The notes beneath the pieces were generated by a model. It was not told where the DNA came from. It made no database searches and worked only from the letters and a program-made list of their open reading frames with translations. Below are positions 32,823 to 44,089 of a stretch of 64,000 bases of DNA, piece after piece; within the stretch, counting starts at the first letter, position 1; each line of letters begins with the position of its first letter. Both the position numbers and the translations under genes were made by a program. The DNA is from Bettongia penicillata ogilbyi (taxonomy: Eukaryota; Chordata; Mammalia; Diprotodontia; Potoroidae): assembly GCA_023548195.1 (NCBI GenBank), contig JAJHZJ010000579.1:872113-936112 (forward strand), given 5' to 3'.

Positions 32823-33645
32823 GTGGAAAAGAGATTATACCTTCAAATACATATCTTGGGCTACTTCTTCCCTGTTAAAGGGACAGCAATCAAGAGAACA
32901 GCTTGAACATAAACATTATTTTTCTTATATTAGCAGTTTTTAGGGGCAGATACATAGAAGATCAAAATGGCTATCTTTACAGCTCCAATCTCCTGCTCTC
33001 TGACTGACATCAATCAAAGTCTCCCTTGAAGAGGGATGGGTAGAAGAAAATGGATCCGCACCTCCCTGTGAATTGTATCTATAAAGATCATGAGGACACA
33101 CATATGCTTACATTGGCAACACCCCTTGCCCCCAACAATTTCTGATGTCCAGGAGATCTCATTAGGGAGACTGTAAAAATCTATTAAAAACCTAAGTAGT
33201 AGCTAAAGGCAGCATAGGCACAAGGTCAGAAGATCAGAGGAAAGAAAGAAGATTGTAGATTAGAATAGTGAAAAATTTACATGCATAGACTGCGTCTTAA
33301 CTTTGATCTTAAAGGATGAATACAATCTGGATGAGCAAATAAAATTGGGCAGAGCCTCCTAGGCAGGAGAAATTGCCTCTGCAGGCTTCTGGGGCAAACT
33401 ACGGCTGCTTATTTCTGAACATGACCCTTCCTGAGCTTACTGCCTAGGGCCTCCCTACCTGAGACTGGCACTGCTAGGTACAGGACACAGACATCGTCCT
33501 CATTCCTCCCTGCATCTATGACCCAGAACTGGGTCACAGTGACAAAGTCATCAACTAGTTTCTGTGTAGCATGGGTCCGAGGATGACCTAGCAAGGGGCT
33601 GAGAACTCAACTTGTTCTGGTAAACAACCTCTTCCTACACTGGAA
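32823..33645. other. Unassigned stretch
   Basis: GC-richer sequence near 33340-33600 is not recognised as any repeat or gene; a 61-codon minus-strand frame at 33409-33594 has no known motif. Confidence 0.45.
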
Positions 33646-33646
33646 T

Positions 33647-33697
<51 letters not shown>
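33647..33697 (+). repeat. (GT)n microsatellite, pure
   Basis: An uninterrupted run of about 25 GT units. Length and purity suggest it is polymorphic. Confidence 0.97.
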
Positions 33698-33700
<3 letters not shown>

Positions 33701-33764
33701 AGAAAGTTTAGGAAATTTAACATTCATGCTGGGGAATTGTGAGAAACAAAGCTGGATATATAGT

Positions 33765-33995
33765 GTGGAACTAGATAGTAGAAGGCCTTGAATGTTGCCC
33801 TTTGTCTTATTGGTAGTGAGGAAACTTTGAAAGTTTCTTTTTTAATTTAATAGGAAAGTGAGATAATGAAAAGTGTTTTAGGAAAGACAATCTGCCAATA
33901 TTGCGCAATACAGATTAGAAAAGAGGGAAACTAGTTAGGAGACTGTTGTAATAATCTAGGAATGAGGTGATAAAGGCATGGACCAAGATAGAGGA
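33765..33995 (-). mobile_element. L2 3' region, antisense
   Basis: 'agaaggccttgaatgttgcccttt', 'aatctgccaatattgcg', 'taggagactgttgtaataatctagg' are reversed L2 blocks. Confidence 0.7.
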
Positions 33996-34039
33996 AGGGA
34001 TGGTAATAATAAAAAATATAATAAAATTAAGAATAATAA

Positions 34040-34115
34040 AACTAATTTAGTAGTTAGAATTTATATAGTACTTTAAAGTTTGCAAAGCACTATATATTGT
34101 TTCATTTGAGGCAAT
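34040..34115 (+). mobile_element. MIR fragment
   Basis: 'agaatttatatagtactttaaagtttgcaaagcactatatattgtttcattt' is a typical MIR 3' block. Confidence 0.65.
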
Positions 34116-34184
34116 GACATGAGAGAATGAAAAGGAAGGAATGAATACCATAAACATTGTAAAAGAAGGAGAGACACTTTATTT

Positions 34185-34500
34185 TTTGTAGGAGAAAGAG
34201 AGGTTTCAAATATAACTAGTAAGAAATAAGGCTAAACCACAATTCTAGACGACTCATGATGGAACATGCTATCTACCTCCTGCTGGAGAGTTGATGCACT
34301 CTGTGAATACAGACTGAGACATACTGGGTTTTTGGACACTTTGAATGCAGGAATCTGCTTTGTTTGAGGATTTATATTTGCAATAAGGTTTCTGTACTTA
34401 TTATTTTCTCAGCTGGGGAGATGGGGAGAAGGGGAGAGAGAGAGAAAGTAAGCCTTTGTGAAAACAAAATAAAATTTAGTTTAAAAAATTAAAAAGAAGA
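34185..34500 (+). mobile_element. L1 3' end, other subfamily
   Basis: 'ctagacgactcatgatggaacatgctatctacctcctgctggagag', 'gagacatactgggtttttggacac', 'ggggagatggggagaaggggag' and an aaaataaaatttag tail. Related to 41745-42290. Confidence 0.7.
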
Positions 34501-36115
34501 AATAAGGAGGAGATACAGACAACATGGCTGATATTTCCTTCTAAGTAAACAATGCAGTGGGCTTCCCTCTCAAAGTTCTCCAAACAGATCTAGAAAAATC
34601 TACCAACCTGAAACCTGAAGTCAGATAAAATTTTTTTTTCAGTCCAGGTTAGCAAAGAAAGACAGAGAGGTCAACAGTGGGGACAAGGTCTGTTCAAGGG
34701 TGCCACGTGGGGACCATTCCAGTACAGGAAGAAGCTATTCATTAGAACAAGTTGAGATCCCAGACCCTTACCAAGGTATTTTCAGACCCATACTGCAGCA
34801 CCTAGATAAACTGGTGTCTTTGTCATCTACTACTTAGTTCCAGATTACAGATTCAGGGAAGATTGAGGAGATCTTGAATCCTGTGTGTGGCAGTGCAATT
34901 TCCAGATTGGGGGGCCCTAGGCAGTATATCCATAAAGGATCATATTCAGAAATAAGCAGCGGTGGTATGCCTCTGAAATCTGTAGAAGAATAACCAAGGC
35001 GAGAATTCCAGACCAAAGGGGAGCCAGCAGGTGACTGAACCAGTTATGCTTTCCAGCTGGTTGGTAGCGGGGGAGTTCAACAACTGTCTACCTTTGCTCA
35101 AACTCAAATCCAGGTCAGAATTCAGACCAACAACAGCAGTCAAACTGTGTTTTTACATTATACCACTTCATAAATTCTGAAAACTAGGTACTCCAGCTTG
35201 AGCTATTGCTGAGATCCAGAAACAACACAAAATTCAATACAACCAAAAATGTAGCAAATGTGAACCAGCCCAGTTTTTCCTTTAAGAAATGAATGAAGTC
35301 TGCACTAACATCAAATCTGAAGTCAAAAAGTGGTCTGGGAGAATGAGGAAGGAAAAAACAAAGAAATCCATCATAGATTATTATGATGACAAGCATGCTG
35401 AAGGCAAACCCAGAAGAGAATGACCCCAAAACATCTACAAGCTCAGCTTCATAAGAACCATGCAGCATGGCCCCAAATTTGTCTACAATTCCTGAAAGAG
35501 AGGAAGCAAGAGTTTAAATGAGGAATTAAAAATATTTTATTTTGGCCAAAGAAATTAGTTTGCCAGAGAGAAAAAATGTTAAAGAAGTACAAGGGAAACG
35601 TAATATAATCCTACAGGAGAAAAAAATGGATCTTTAATGAAATAGAGAACTTCCAAGTATTCCTGATGAAAAGACCAGACTTGTATGGAAACTTTGAAAT
35701 TTTAACCTGGGAGTGAAGAGAAACAAAAAATGACATAAATGAAACACTGTTCAAGAAGAATTAAACAAGGATGAACTATTTTCAGTCTAATATGAGGAAA
35801 TGATACTTGATGACACTGAATCCTGTCATCATCAGAGGTCATGAAGGGAGTCTAATTAGGCTCTAATTAGGGAATAGTTCTCTTGTCTTGAGGATCTTAA
35901 AGAGTGAATTGGAAAGAGAGGGTAAGAGGATTGCCCCAGAGGGGTAGAGGTAGAAAGAAAAGAAGTTTGGAAAAATTATCTCACATGATTAGGACAAGAA
36001 AATCAACATCTATACAAACAAGGAGGAAGAGGTAGGGTGGGGAGTGATTTATACTTGAACCTCACTCTCATTTGAACTTGTCCAAGGAGAGAATTATATA
36101 CACATGCTGTAATTG
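34501..36115 (+). mobile_element. Older half-L1-like element, copy F
   Basis: A 5' part begins near 'acaacatggctg' (34520). ORF1 C-terminal sequence is recognisable at about 35625-35700 (gaaatagagaacttccaagtattcctgatgaaaagaccagac). Within 250 bases it passes into a 3' UTR-like block (ttatctcacatgattaggacaag...cactctcatttgaacttgtcc) homologous to 26180-26345 of copy B. No ORF2 is present. It is much more diverged than A-C and ORF1 is broken throughout. Ends are approximate. Confidence 0.6.
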
Positions 36116-36134
36116 TTCTTTTTTTTTGTTTTTA

Positions 36135-36260
36135 TGTTGATCAATAAGCTTTTATTAAGTGTCTACTATGTGGGAATCACTGTGCAAAGTTAATTCAACA
36201 ATTCCAGTCCTGAGGAGCTTGGATGCTATGGTGGAGGAGTGAAGGTGGGGAGAAGGACAG
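36135..36260 (-). mobile_element. L2 3' end, antisense
   Basis: 'agcttttattaagtgtctactatgtgggaatcactgtgcaaag' and 'ccagtcctgaggagcttgg' are the reversed L2 terminus. Confidence 0.7.
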
Positions 36261-36334
36261 CACATAATTATATAAGTACATACAAAATATACTCTAAGTA
36301 AATGCACTAGCAAATTATGTTGCAGGGAGAGAGG

Positions 36335-36525
36335 AAGAGAATAAGTATTTATTAAGCACCTACTGTATACCAAGCACTATGCTAAATACAGTACAAATAT
36401 TAAAACATTTGATACTACAATCCTGTAATGTTGGTGCTATTATAGATATATCTTCATTTTATGATTGAGGAAACTGAGGCAGGCAGATTAAGTGGCTTGC
36501 CCAAGGTCACATAGCTGTTAAGTTC
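36335..36525 (-). mobile_element. MIR/CORE-SINE, antisense
   Basis: 'ttattaagcacctactgtataccaagcactatgctaaatac', 'attgaggaaactgaggcaggcagattaagtggcttgcccaaggtcacatagct' are reversed MIR blocks. Confidence 0.85.
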
Positions 36526-37435
36526 CTTTTGTTTTTCATTAAACTGCTTCTGTAATCAGTATGTTTCAGTATTATTAGTTTTTAAAAAATTTATTTGTTT
36601 TAAGTTTTCAACATTCATTTCCACAACATTTTGAGTTCCAAATTTTCTCCCTATCTCTCCCCTCCCTCCACCCTAAAATGCCAAGCATTCTAATTACCCA
36701 TATCACCAATCTTCCCTCCCTTCTAACATCCCTCCCTTCCCTTAACCCCATATTCTCTTTTGTCCTGTAGGGCAAGATAAATTTCTATACCCCATTACCT
36801 GTATTTCTTATTTCCTAATTGTATGCAAGAACAATGCTCAACAGTTATTCCTAAAACTTTGAGTTCCAACTTCTCTTCCTTCTTCCCTCTCCACTCATCC
36901 CCATTGGGGAGGCAAGCAACTCAATATAGGCCATATCTGTGTAGTTTTGCAAATGACTTCTGTAATAGTCATGTTGTGTAAGACTAACTATATTTCCCTC
37001 TATCCTATCCTGCCCCCCATTACTTCTATTCTCTCTTTTGACCTTGTCCTTCCCCAAGAGTGTTGACTTCTAATTGCTCCCTCTTTCCATTGCCCTCCCT
37101 TCCATCATCACCCCCCACCCTGCTTATCTCCTTCTCTCCTACTTTCCTGTATTGTAAGATAGGTTTCCATACCAAAATGAGTGTGCATTTTATTCCTTGA
37201 GTCAAATGTGATGAGAGTAAGCTTCATGCTTTCTCACTCACCTCCCGCCTTTTCCCTCCATAGAAAAGTCTTTTTCTTGCCTCTTTTATGAGAGATAATT
37301 TGTCCCATTCCATTTCTTCCTTTTTTCTCACAATATATTCCTCTCTTACCCCTTAATTTCATTGTTTTAGATATGATTCCATCCTATTCAACTTACTCTG
37401 TGCTCTCTGTCTCTCTCTGTCTCTGTCTCTATCTT

Positions 37436-37470
37436 TGTGTGTGTGTGTGTGTGTATGTGCATGTGTGTGT
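37436..37470 (+). repeat. (GT)n microsatellite in half-L1 copy C
   Basis: GT run with tatgtgcatg interruptions, at the position homologous to the tracts of A and B. Confidence 0.95.
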
Positions 37471-37595
37471 AATCCTACCAACTACACAGATACTGAAAAA
37501 AGTTTCAAGAGTTACAAATATTGTCTTTCCATGTAGGAATGCAAACAGTTCAACTTTAGTAAGTCCCTTATGATTTTTCATTCCTGTTTACCCTT

Positions 37596-38568
37596 TCATG
37601 TTTCTCTTGATTCTTGTGTTTGAAAGTCAAATTTTCTTTTCAGCTCTGGTCTTTTCATCAAGAATGCTTGAAAGTCCTCTGTTTCATTGAAAGACCATAT
37701 TTTCCCCTGATGTATTATACTCAGTTTTTCTGGATAGGTGATTATTGGTTTTAGTCCTAGTTCCTTTGACTTCTGGAATATCATATTCCAAGCCCTTCAA
37801 TCCCTTACCATAGAAGCTGCTAGATCTTGTGTTATTCTGATTGTATTTCTACAATATTTGAATTGTTTCTTTCTAACTGCTTGCAATATTTTCTCCTTGA
37901 CCTGGGAACTCTGTAATTTGGCTACAATATTCCTAGGAGTTTTTCTTTTCAGATCTCTTTCAGGAGGTGATTGGTGGATTCTTTCAATATTTATTTTACC
38001 TTCTGGTTCTAGAATATTAGGGCAGTTTTCCTTGTTTGGGTTCTTTTTTTTTTTTGATAATGGCTTTCAGGTAGTCCCATAATTTTTAAATTGTCTCTCC
38101 TGGATCTATTTTCCAGGTTAGTTGTTTTTCCAATGAGATATTTAACATTATCTTCTATTTTTTCATCCTTTTGGTTTTGTTTGGTGATTTCTTGGTTTCT
38201 CATAAAGTCATTAACCTCCCCCTGTTCCATTCTAATTTTGAAAGAACTATTTTCTTCAGTGAGCTTTTGAATCTCCTTTTCCATTTGGCTAATTCTGCTT
38301 TTGAAAGCATTCTTCTCCTCATTGACTTTTTGAACCTCTTTTGCCAATTGAATTAGCCTGTTTTCAAAGGTGTTATTTTCTTCAGCATTTTTTTGGGTCT
38401 CCTTTAGCAAGCTGTTGACTTACTTTTCATGATTTTCTTGCATTGCTCTCATTTCTATTCCCAATTTTTCCTCCACCTCTCTTACTTCATTTTCAAAATC
38501 CTTTTGGAGCTCTTTCATGGCCTGAGACCATTGAATATTTATTTTGGATGTTTGGGATACAGAAAGAG
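37596..38568 (-). pseudogene. ORF1 remnant of half-L1 copy C, N-terminus deleted
   Basis: Minus-strand frames cover the coiled coil and the RRM-like start (38009-38410: KETQKNAEEN, ENVKYLIGKTT-like DNVKYLIGKTT, RSRRDNLKIMGLPESH) and the C-terminal domain (37596-37784: ELGLKPIITYPEKL, FLMKRPELKRKF, stop TGA at 37596-37598). A frameshift in an A-rich run near 38044-38056 separates them. The first ~50 residues are lost in the internal deletion. The C-terminal sequence is well kept. Confidence 0.88.
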
Positions 38569-38639
38569 CTAATGTTTGTGAGTCTTTCTACTCTGCCATC
38601 TTGACTCCACCCCCTGTAATGGTTCTTGAGTTCTTTCAG

Positions 38640-38863
38640 TCACATCCCATTTTGTGACCCCATTTGAGATTTTCTTGGCAAAGATGCTGGAGTGGTTTTC
38701 CATTTCCTTCTCCAGATCATTTTACAGATGAGGAAATTGAAGAAAATAGGGGAAATTACTTGCCCATGGTCACAGATTTAGTGTCTGATGCCACATTTGA
38801 ACTCAAGCAGATCAGTTGTCTGACTCCAAGCTCAGCATTCAGTCCACTGTATCACCTAGCTGC

Positions 38864-38866
<3 letters not shown>
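38640..38866 (-). mobile_element. tRNA-headed SINE, full length, antisense
   Basis: 'tttgtgaccccatttgagattttcttggcaaagatgctggagtgg', 'cattttacagatgaggaaattga', 'gcccatggtcacagatttagtgtctgatgcc', 'agtccactgtatcacctagctgcc' give the reversed SINE from tail to head. A CA repeat follows at its 5' side. Confidence 0.9.
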
Positions 38867-38901
<35 letters not shown>

Positions 38902-38980
38902 TATGTGTGTATGTATATATGTATGTATGTGTATATACACACATATTATATATATATGTATGTATATATGTATATAGTCA
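38867..38980 (+). repeat. (AC)n-(TATG)n compound microsatellite
   Basis: About sixteen AC units followed by tgta/tata mixed units. Confidence 0.96.
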
Positions 38981-39032
38981 GGCACAAAAACATCTCACTC
39001 AACAGGTTAATGGGAGATAGATTAGTTTTGTT

Positions 39033-39048
39033 AAAAAAAAAAAAAAAA
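39033..39048 (+). repeat. Poly(A) run
   Basis: Sixteen consecutive A, possibly a retroelement tail; no element body could be named upstream. Confidence 0.9.
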
Positions 39049-39231
39049 GATCCCCCCAGTCCCGTAAAGGGATCTGAAATGAAACAGAGTCAGATCACAG
39101 ATTACAAAGCATTTATCATCTGACAAAACTTGCAGGGGAGAGAAGATGCTGCAAGGGAATGGAGGGGGAAATTTCTCAACTGCTCAAAGAGGAGTAGAAA
39201 AAGGGTGAGATAATATTTCTATTTTTTTCTT

Positions 39232-39675
39232 TTTTTTAAAAAACTATTTATTTTTAGTTTTAAACATTCACTTTCATAAGATTTTGAGTTTTAAATTTCC
39301 ACCCTCTCCCCAAGACAACATGCAATCTGATATAGGCTTTACATGTATAATCATATTAAATATATTGCCACATTAGTCATGTTGTGAAAGAAGAATCAGA
39401 GCAAGAGGGAAAAGCCAAAAAAAGAAAAAGAGAAAATAGTGTATTCAATCTGCATTCAGCCTCCATAACTTTTTCTCTGGATGTGAATAGTATTTTCCGT
39501 CATGAATCTTTTGGAATTGTCTTATGTCATATTGCACAGAAGAGCTAAATCTGATCAAATTGGTCATTATCCAATGCTATTTTTACTATGTACAGTGCTT
39601 TCCTCATTTTTCTCACTTCACAAAGCATCAGTTCATACAAGTCTTTCCCGGATTTTATGAAATTTGCCTGCTCAC
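39232..39675 (-). mobile_element. L1 3' end, antisense
   Basis: 'aacattcactttcataagattttgagttttaaatttcc', 'agtcatgttgtgaaagaagaatcagagc', 'caatctgcattcagcctccataactttttctctggatgtgaatag' are reversed L1 3' UTR blocks (compare 18992-19743). It abuts copy D on the right. Confidence 0.8.
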
Positions 39676-41600
39676 CATTTAAAAAAAATGTTTTTATTGC
39701 CCTTTTCCCCAATCTGCTCTCCCTTCTATCACTCCTTCTCTCATTCCCTTCCCCTTCTATTTTCCTATAGGGTAAGATAGATTTCTATACTCCATTGCTT
39801 GTGTATCTTATTTCCCAGTTATATGGAAAAACAATTTTTGACATTCATTTTTAAAAATTTGAGTTCCAGATTCTCTCCCTTCCTCCCATCCCTCCCCACC
39901 AACTGTCACTGAGAAAGTAAGCAATTCAATATAGGTTATACATGTGTAGTCATGCGAAACACTTCCTTAATAGTCATGTTGTGAAAATTAACTATATTTC
40001 CCTCGACCCTATCCCACCCCTATTAATTCTGTTGTATTCTTTACTTTCACCCTGTCCTTCCTCAAAAGTGTTTCCTTCTGATTAAGCCCCCCATATGACC
40101 CCCTCCAGTCTCTTTCCTTGCTACTTTCCTGTAAGATAAGATAGATTCCCATACCCAATTGAGTGTGTATGCTATTCCCTCCTTAAATCAATTCTGGTGA
40201 GAGTAAGTTCACTCATTTCCTCTCACCTTCTGCCTCTTCCCCTCCATTGTAAAATCTTTTCCTTGCCTCCTTTATGTGAATAATTTACCCTGTTCTACTT
40301 CTCCTTTTCTCCTTCTCCCAGTATATTCCTCTTTCACCCTTTAATTTTAATTTTTAGATATCATCCCTTCATATTCAACAAATCCTGTGCCCTCTATCTA
40401 TATATATTCCCTCCAACTAACCTAATAATAAGAAAAGTCTTATGAGTTATAAATATCATCTTTCTATGCAGGAATGTAAACAGTTAAACTTTAGTAAGTC
40501 CCTTATGATTTTCCTTTCCTGTTTACCTTTCATGCTTCTCATGAGTCTTGTATTTGAAAGTCAAATTTTCTATTTAGCTCTGTTTTTTCTCAAGAATGCA
40601 TAAAATTCCTTTACATCACTGAATATTGTTGCCCCTCTTCCTCCCCCGCCCCCCACTGATCATACTCTGTTTTGGTGATTGGGTGATTCTTGATTTTATT
40701 CCTAGCTCATAGCTCTGGAATATCATATCTCAAATCCTCTGATTTCTTAATGTAGAAGTTGCTATTCTTTATGTTATCCTGATTGTGGTTCCATAATATT
40801 CAAATTGTTTCTTTCTGGCTTTTTGCAGTATATGCTTCTTGAACTGAGAACTCTTGAGTTTGACCATGATATTCCTGGGAGTTTTTCATTTGGGGATCTC
40901 TTTCAGGAGGTAATTAGTGGATTTTTTTTTATTTCTAACACTTTTTTAACTTAATAATTTTATTATATAACCTTATAATCAAAGCCTATTTTTCTTCTAA
41001 TATATATATATAAAATTCATTTTTCAGTTTTCAACATTCACTTCCACAAGAATTTGAATTCTAAATTTTCTTCATATCTCTCATTTCTCTTCCCAATTTT
41101 TTCTCTACTTCTCTTACTTGATTTTCAAAATTCTTTCTGAGCTCTTCTATGGCCTGAAACCAATTTATATTTTTCTTTGAGGCTTTGAATTCAAGATTTT
41201 TGACTTTGTTGTCTTCTTCTGGTTGTATGTTTTGATCTTCCTTGTCACCGAAGTAAGTTTCTATAGTCTGAGGCTTTTTTCTTCTGTTTGCTCACTTTCC
41301 ACAGGCAACTACTTACCTTTTAAATTCTTTGTTAAGGTAGGGTTCTGCTTCTGGGATGGTGAGTATACTGCCTTAAGCTTCAGGGGTTTTGTACAGTTTC
41401 TAGAGGGACAGCTAGGGATCTATAAGTTTTCAGCTTTTCTAAGCTAGTATGATTTAAGGAGAGGTGTTTACTCATCTTCTAGCCAATGCTCTAGTTTATG
41501 AGTAACCATAAGCACTCTTTTCTACCCTAGATTTTTGAGGAGGGTTTCCTCTCCACTGCTGTCACAAGCTCTGCTACACCAGTGTTGCAGTCCATTAAAA
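39676..41600 (-). mobile_element. Half-L1 (HAL1-type) element, copy D, diverged and rearranged
   Basis: The reversed 3' UTR starts at 'tgcccttttccccaatctgctctccc', without the last ~80 bases seen in A. ORF1 C-terminal sequence lies at about 40530-40920. At 40925-41085 there is a foreign stretch ending in an L1 tail fragment (cagttttcaacattcacttcc). ORF1 N-terminal coiled coil resumes at 41085-41240 and 5' UTR to about 41600. No ORF2. The right end is uncertain. Confidence 0.75.
40530..41260 (-). pseudogene. ORF1 remnant of half-L1 copy D
   Basis: On the minus strand, 40530-40920 retains the C-terminal ORF1 domain in pieces and 41085-41240 the N-terminal coiled coil. The central RRM-like start is lost where the foreign stretch 40925-41085 lies. 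Multiple stops and indels; not functional. Confidence 0.7.
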
Positions 41601-41744
41601 ATACATTAACAATACAATATGTCAAGCAATTTTGAACTTCAGAAGCCTTTTGATTTGCTAGTTGTTATCTAACTCTGACAGGTTGGTATAGTCATTACAG
41701 AGCTGATGTTAACAGTTTAAAGAAAAATAAGTTGTAAAATTGTG

Positions 41745-42290
41745 CAAAAAGCATGGTTGTTTTTTGAAGTGGCAAAGAATGGGAATATGAGAGGGAATTC
41801 ATTAATTGCAAAATGGCATAACGAGTTATGACATATAAAAGTGATGGAATATTATTGTGCTATAAGAAATGATTAAGTAGATGGTTTCAGAGAAACCTGG
41901 GAAGACTTTTTTTATGTGAACTGATTCAGAGTGAAGGGAACAGATCCAGAAGAACAACTGATGTAGTGACAACAAAATAAAGACAAGCAATTTTGAAAGA
42001 AATGACCATTCTTACCAGTATAATTAAAAAAAATGATTCTAGATGGCTATTGACATTTATTACTCATCTCCATATACAGTTCATGAAGTATTCAAAATGT
42101 AGAATGAAACATATTTTTGGACATGGCCAATGTTAAAGTGTTGTTTTCCTTAATTATATATGTATATAGCTATTTTGTAATAGTAGTTTTGTTTTGCTTC
42201 TTATTCTCAATTTCGGGAGGTGGGATGCAGAGAAGGTGGATTTTTCAAAATAGAATTTAAAGATTTTTAAATTAAAAAGATGAAATAAAT
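41745..42290 (+). mobile_element. L1 3' end, sense
   Basis: 'ggaatattattgtgctataagaaatgattaagtagatgg', 'aacctgggaagactttttttatgtgaactgattcagagtg', 'atttttggacatggccaatg' and an A-rich end in aaattaaaaagatgaaataaa. Confidence 0.8.
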
Positions 42291-42299
42291 TTGTATATG

Positions 42300-42900
42300 T
42301 AAGTCATGGTGAATTGTGTAAAGCCTTAATAGTCATACACAGGGGACTGGAATTTATATGGTAGATAATAGAGACTAGTTGTAGGTTTTTAAACAAAAGA
42401 AAACATAATAAAAGCTGTGTTTTAGATAGAGTAGTCTAGTGGTTATATGGAAATTGAAGAGCTGGGGATGAAGGGGCAAAGAATGAAGCTAAATGTAGGG
42501 AGGTTGTCTAAGAGGCTGTTATAGGAGTCTGGGCATGAAATAATTAGAGAGCCTGGATAAGAGTGGTGCCAGTGTGTCTGGAGAAGATAGAACAAATCAA
42601 AAAGACATTTTAAAAGATGAAATGATAGGAGTTGGTGACAGACTGAAAGTGGTGATGGAGAGGGAAGCTCCAAGTTTTCCAGTCTGGGAAACTAGAAAAA
42701 GAATTGTGTCCCTTACAGAATAGGATAGTTGGGAAGAGAAGTCACATGAGGAGATAGGAGCACATTGAGATTTCAAGTGGGATATCCATTGGGTTTTTTT
42801 AAGAAGCAACTAGAAATACAAATGTTCGTGTGAGTAGTGAGGGCTTGAGATTTGGCATGAGAGACACCAGCACAGGAAGTCCAACTGAAACCCTGAAAAA
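42300..42900 (-). mobile_element. L2 3' region, antisense
   Basis: 'aaagccttaatagtcatacacaggggactgg', 'agactagttgtaggtttttaaacaaaag', 'taagaggctgttataggagtctgggcatg' keep the reversed L2 order. Confidence 0.65.
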
Positions 42901-43040
42901 TGGTGAGATCATAAAAAGATGTTTTTTTCTCTTCCTTGATCTCTTCTGAATGCTAGTGAAGTCAGGTGAACTGGGATTGTCATCAAGTTTTCCTTACCGG
43001 AAATGAGTGATGATTTGTATCCCAATGTAATATAATATGA

Positions 43041-43150
43041 CAATTTCTATTTCTTTCAATATATGGGAAGGGAGGGGTGTGATAGAAGGGAGGGCAGCCT
43101 GGGGGAAGGGAAGGAAGCAACAATTTCTATTTCTTTCAAAATATGGGAAG
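43041..43150 (+). repeat. 30-bp direct duplication around a 50-bp half-L1 3' UTR fragment
   Basis: caatttctatttctttcaat + atatgggaag at 43041-43070 recurs at 43121-43150 with one mismatch. Between them, 43071-43120 (ggaggggtgtgatagaaggg...) matches copy B at about 26802-26846. No poly(A) is present. Confidence 0.85.
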
Positions 43151-43554
43151 AAATCATGTTCCTAAAGCAATACAAACAACTAAAAAGTCCAATTAAGTTA
43201 GGTACTAATTAGTCATACTACAGAATTTTTTTAACCTTACAAATATTTATATTGAAAATATATTATAGCAATTCATGATTTCATTGGTCTTAGAACTCCC
43301 CACACCAAAGCAGATTGCAGAGACTCTGTACTTCTGTAGTGTGTCTTCTAGAGCTGCAGTGGCCAAAATATTTATTTCTCTGTCTATAGCCACCTAAGTT
43401 CTATGAGCTTAGGAAGGCATATGATATGTCCATCCCTTGACTGGTACTTGAAGCCTTTCCAATTTGGTAGGAATTGTCAGATATTTCATGCCACTGACAA
43501 TTTTTGAGAGCCTAAGCCTATCTTCCAAACTTTTCATTTCCCACCCCCTCAGAC

Positions 43555-43770
43555 TTGTGATTTCATTGGTCTAAGAAGCTACTATTGGGAAGCTCCCTTT
43601 CCCAATGCAGAGCAGCACAAATCAAGTCTTACAGAGTTGCCTGGGGGGTGGGGGGTTGGAATGTTAGGAGACTTGTTCAGGAACACACAGCCAGTATGTG
43701 TCAGAAACATGACTTGAACAGCACTTCCTGACTTCAACATTAGCTCTCTATCCACTAAGCAATACTGCAT
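43555..43770 (-). mobile_element. SINE (MIR-related), antisense
   Basis: 'acacacagccagtatgtgtcagaaacatgacttgaacagcacttcctgacttcaacattagctctctatccactaagcaatactgc' is a reversed SINE head; 'cccaatgcagagcagcac' precedes it as body. Confidence 0.8.
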
Positions 43771-44089
43771 GTCAACTTTATGCTTAGATTTAAAGTGGAT
43801 TTTCTAAGGTACTTACGTGTTTCTTTATAGCTCATAGAGTGCTTTAGTGTAATACAGGGAAAGGGGAAATTCTCTTTTACTGCTGGCCTAGAGTACTTTC
43901 CACCAAGCTGAGTCTGTGCTCTGTCTCCTTTTGGTGGCTCCTACCTTTGGTAAGATGGCAACACTTCCTGTTTCTTTTTTTCAGAATACTCAAATCCAAA
44001 TTCAAACATCACCATTTCTATAATTTCTGGGTAAAGACTATTCATTTGCCTTAAGAACTGGCAGTACTCAGACTGGCAAGCAAACTGAG

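Larger units (their letters stand above)
36572..38615 (-). mobile_element. Half-L1 (HAL1-type) element, copy C, internally deleted
   Basis: Minus-strand copy with a 3' tail at the left end (36572) and the element's 5' end (ggagtcaagatggcagag) at 38596-38613. The first ~45 bases of the 5' UTR are joined directly to ORF1 sequence at about 38568. About 750 bases (nearly all of the 5' UTR and the ORF1 N-terminus) are absent relative to A. The ORF1/3' UTR join is the same as in A and B, and no ORF2 exists. No clear target-site duplication was found. Confidence 0.88.

Noticed and set aside
35184..35468. 94-codon minus-strand frame with hydrophobic stretches, possible membrane protein
   Set aside because: It is antisense to the degraded half-L1-like copy F; hydrophobicity arises from antisense of lysine/asparagine-rich codons.
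37738..38082. 114-codon plus-strand frame similar to minus-strand 25477-25818
   Set aside because: The two resemble each other only because both are antisense to the ORF1 C-terminal region of half-L1 copies C and B.
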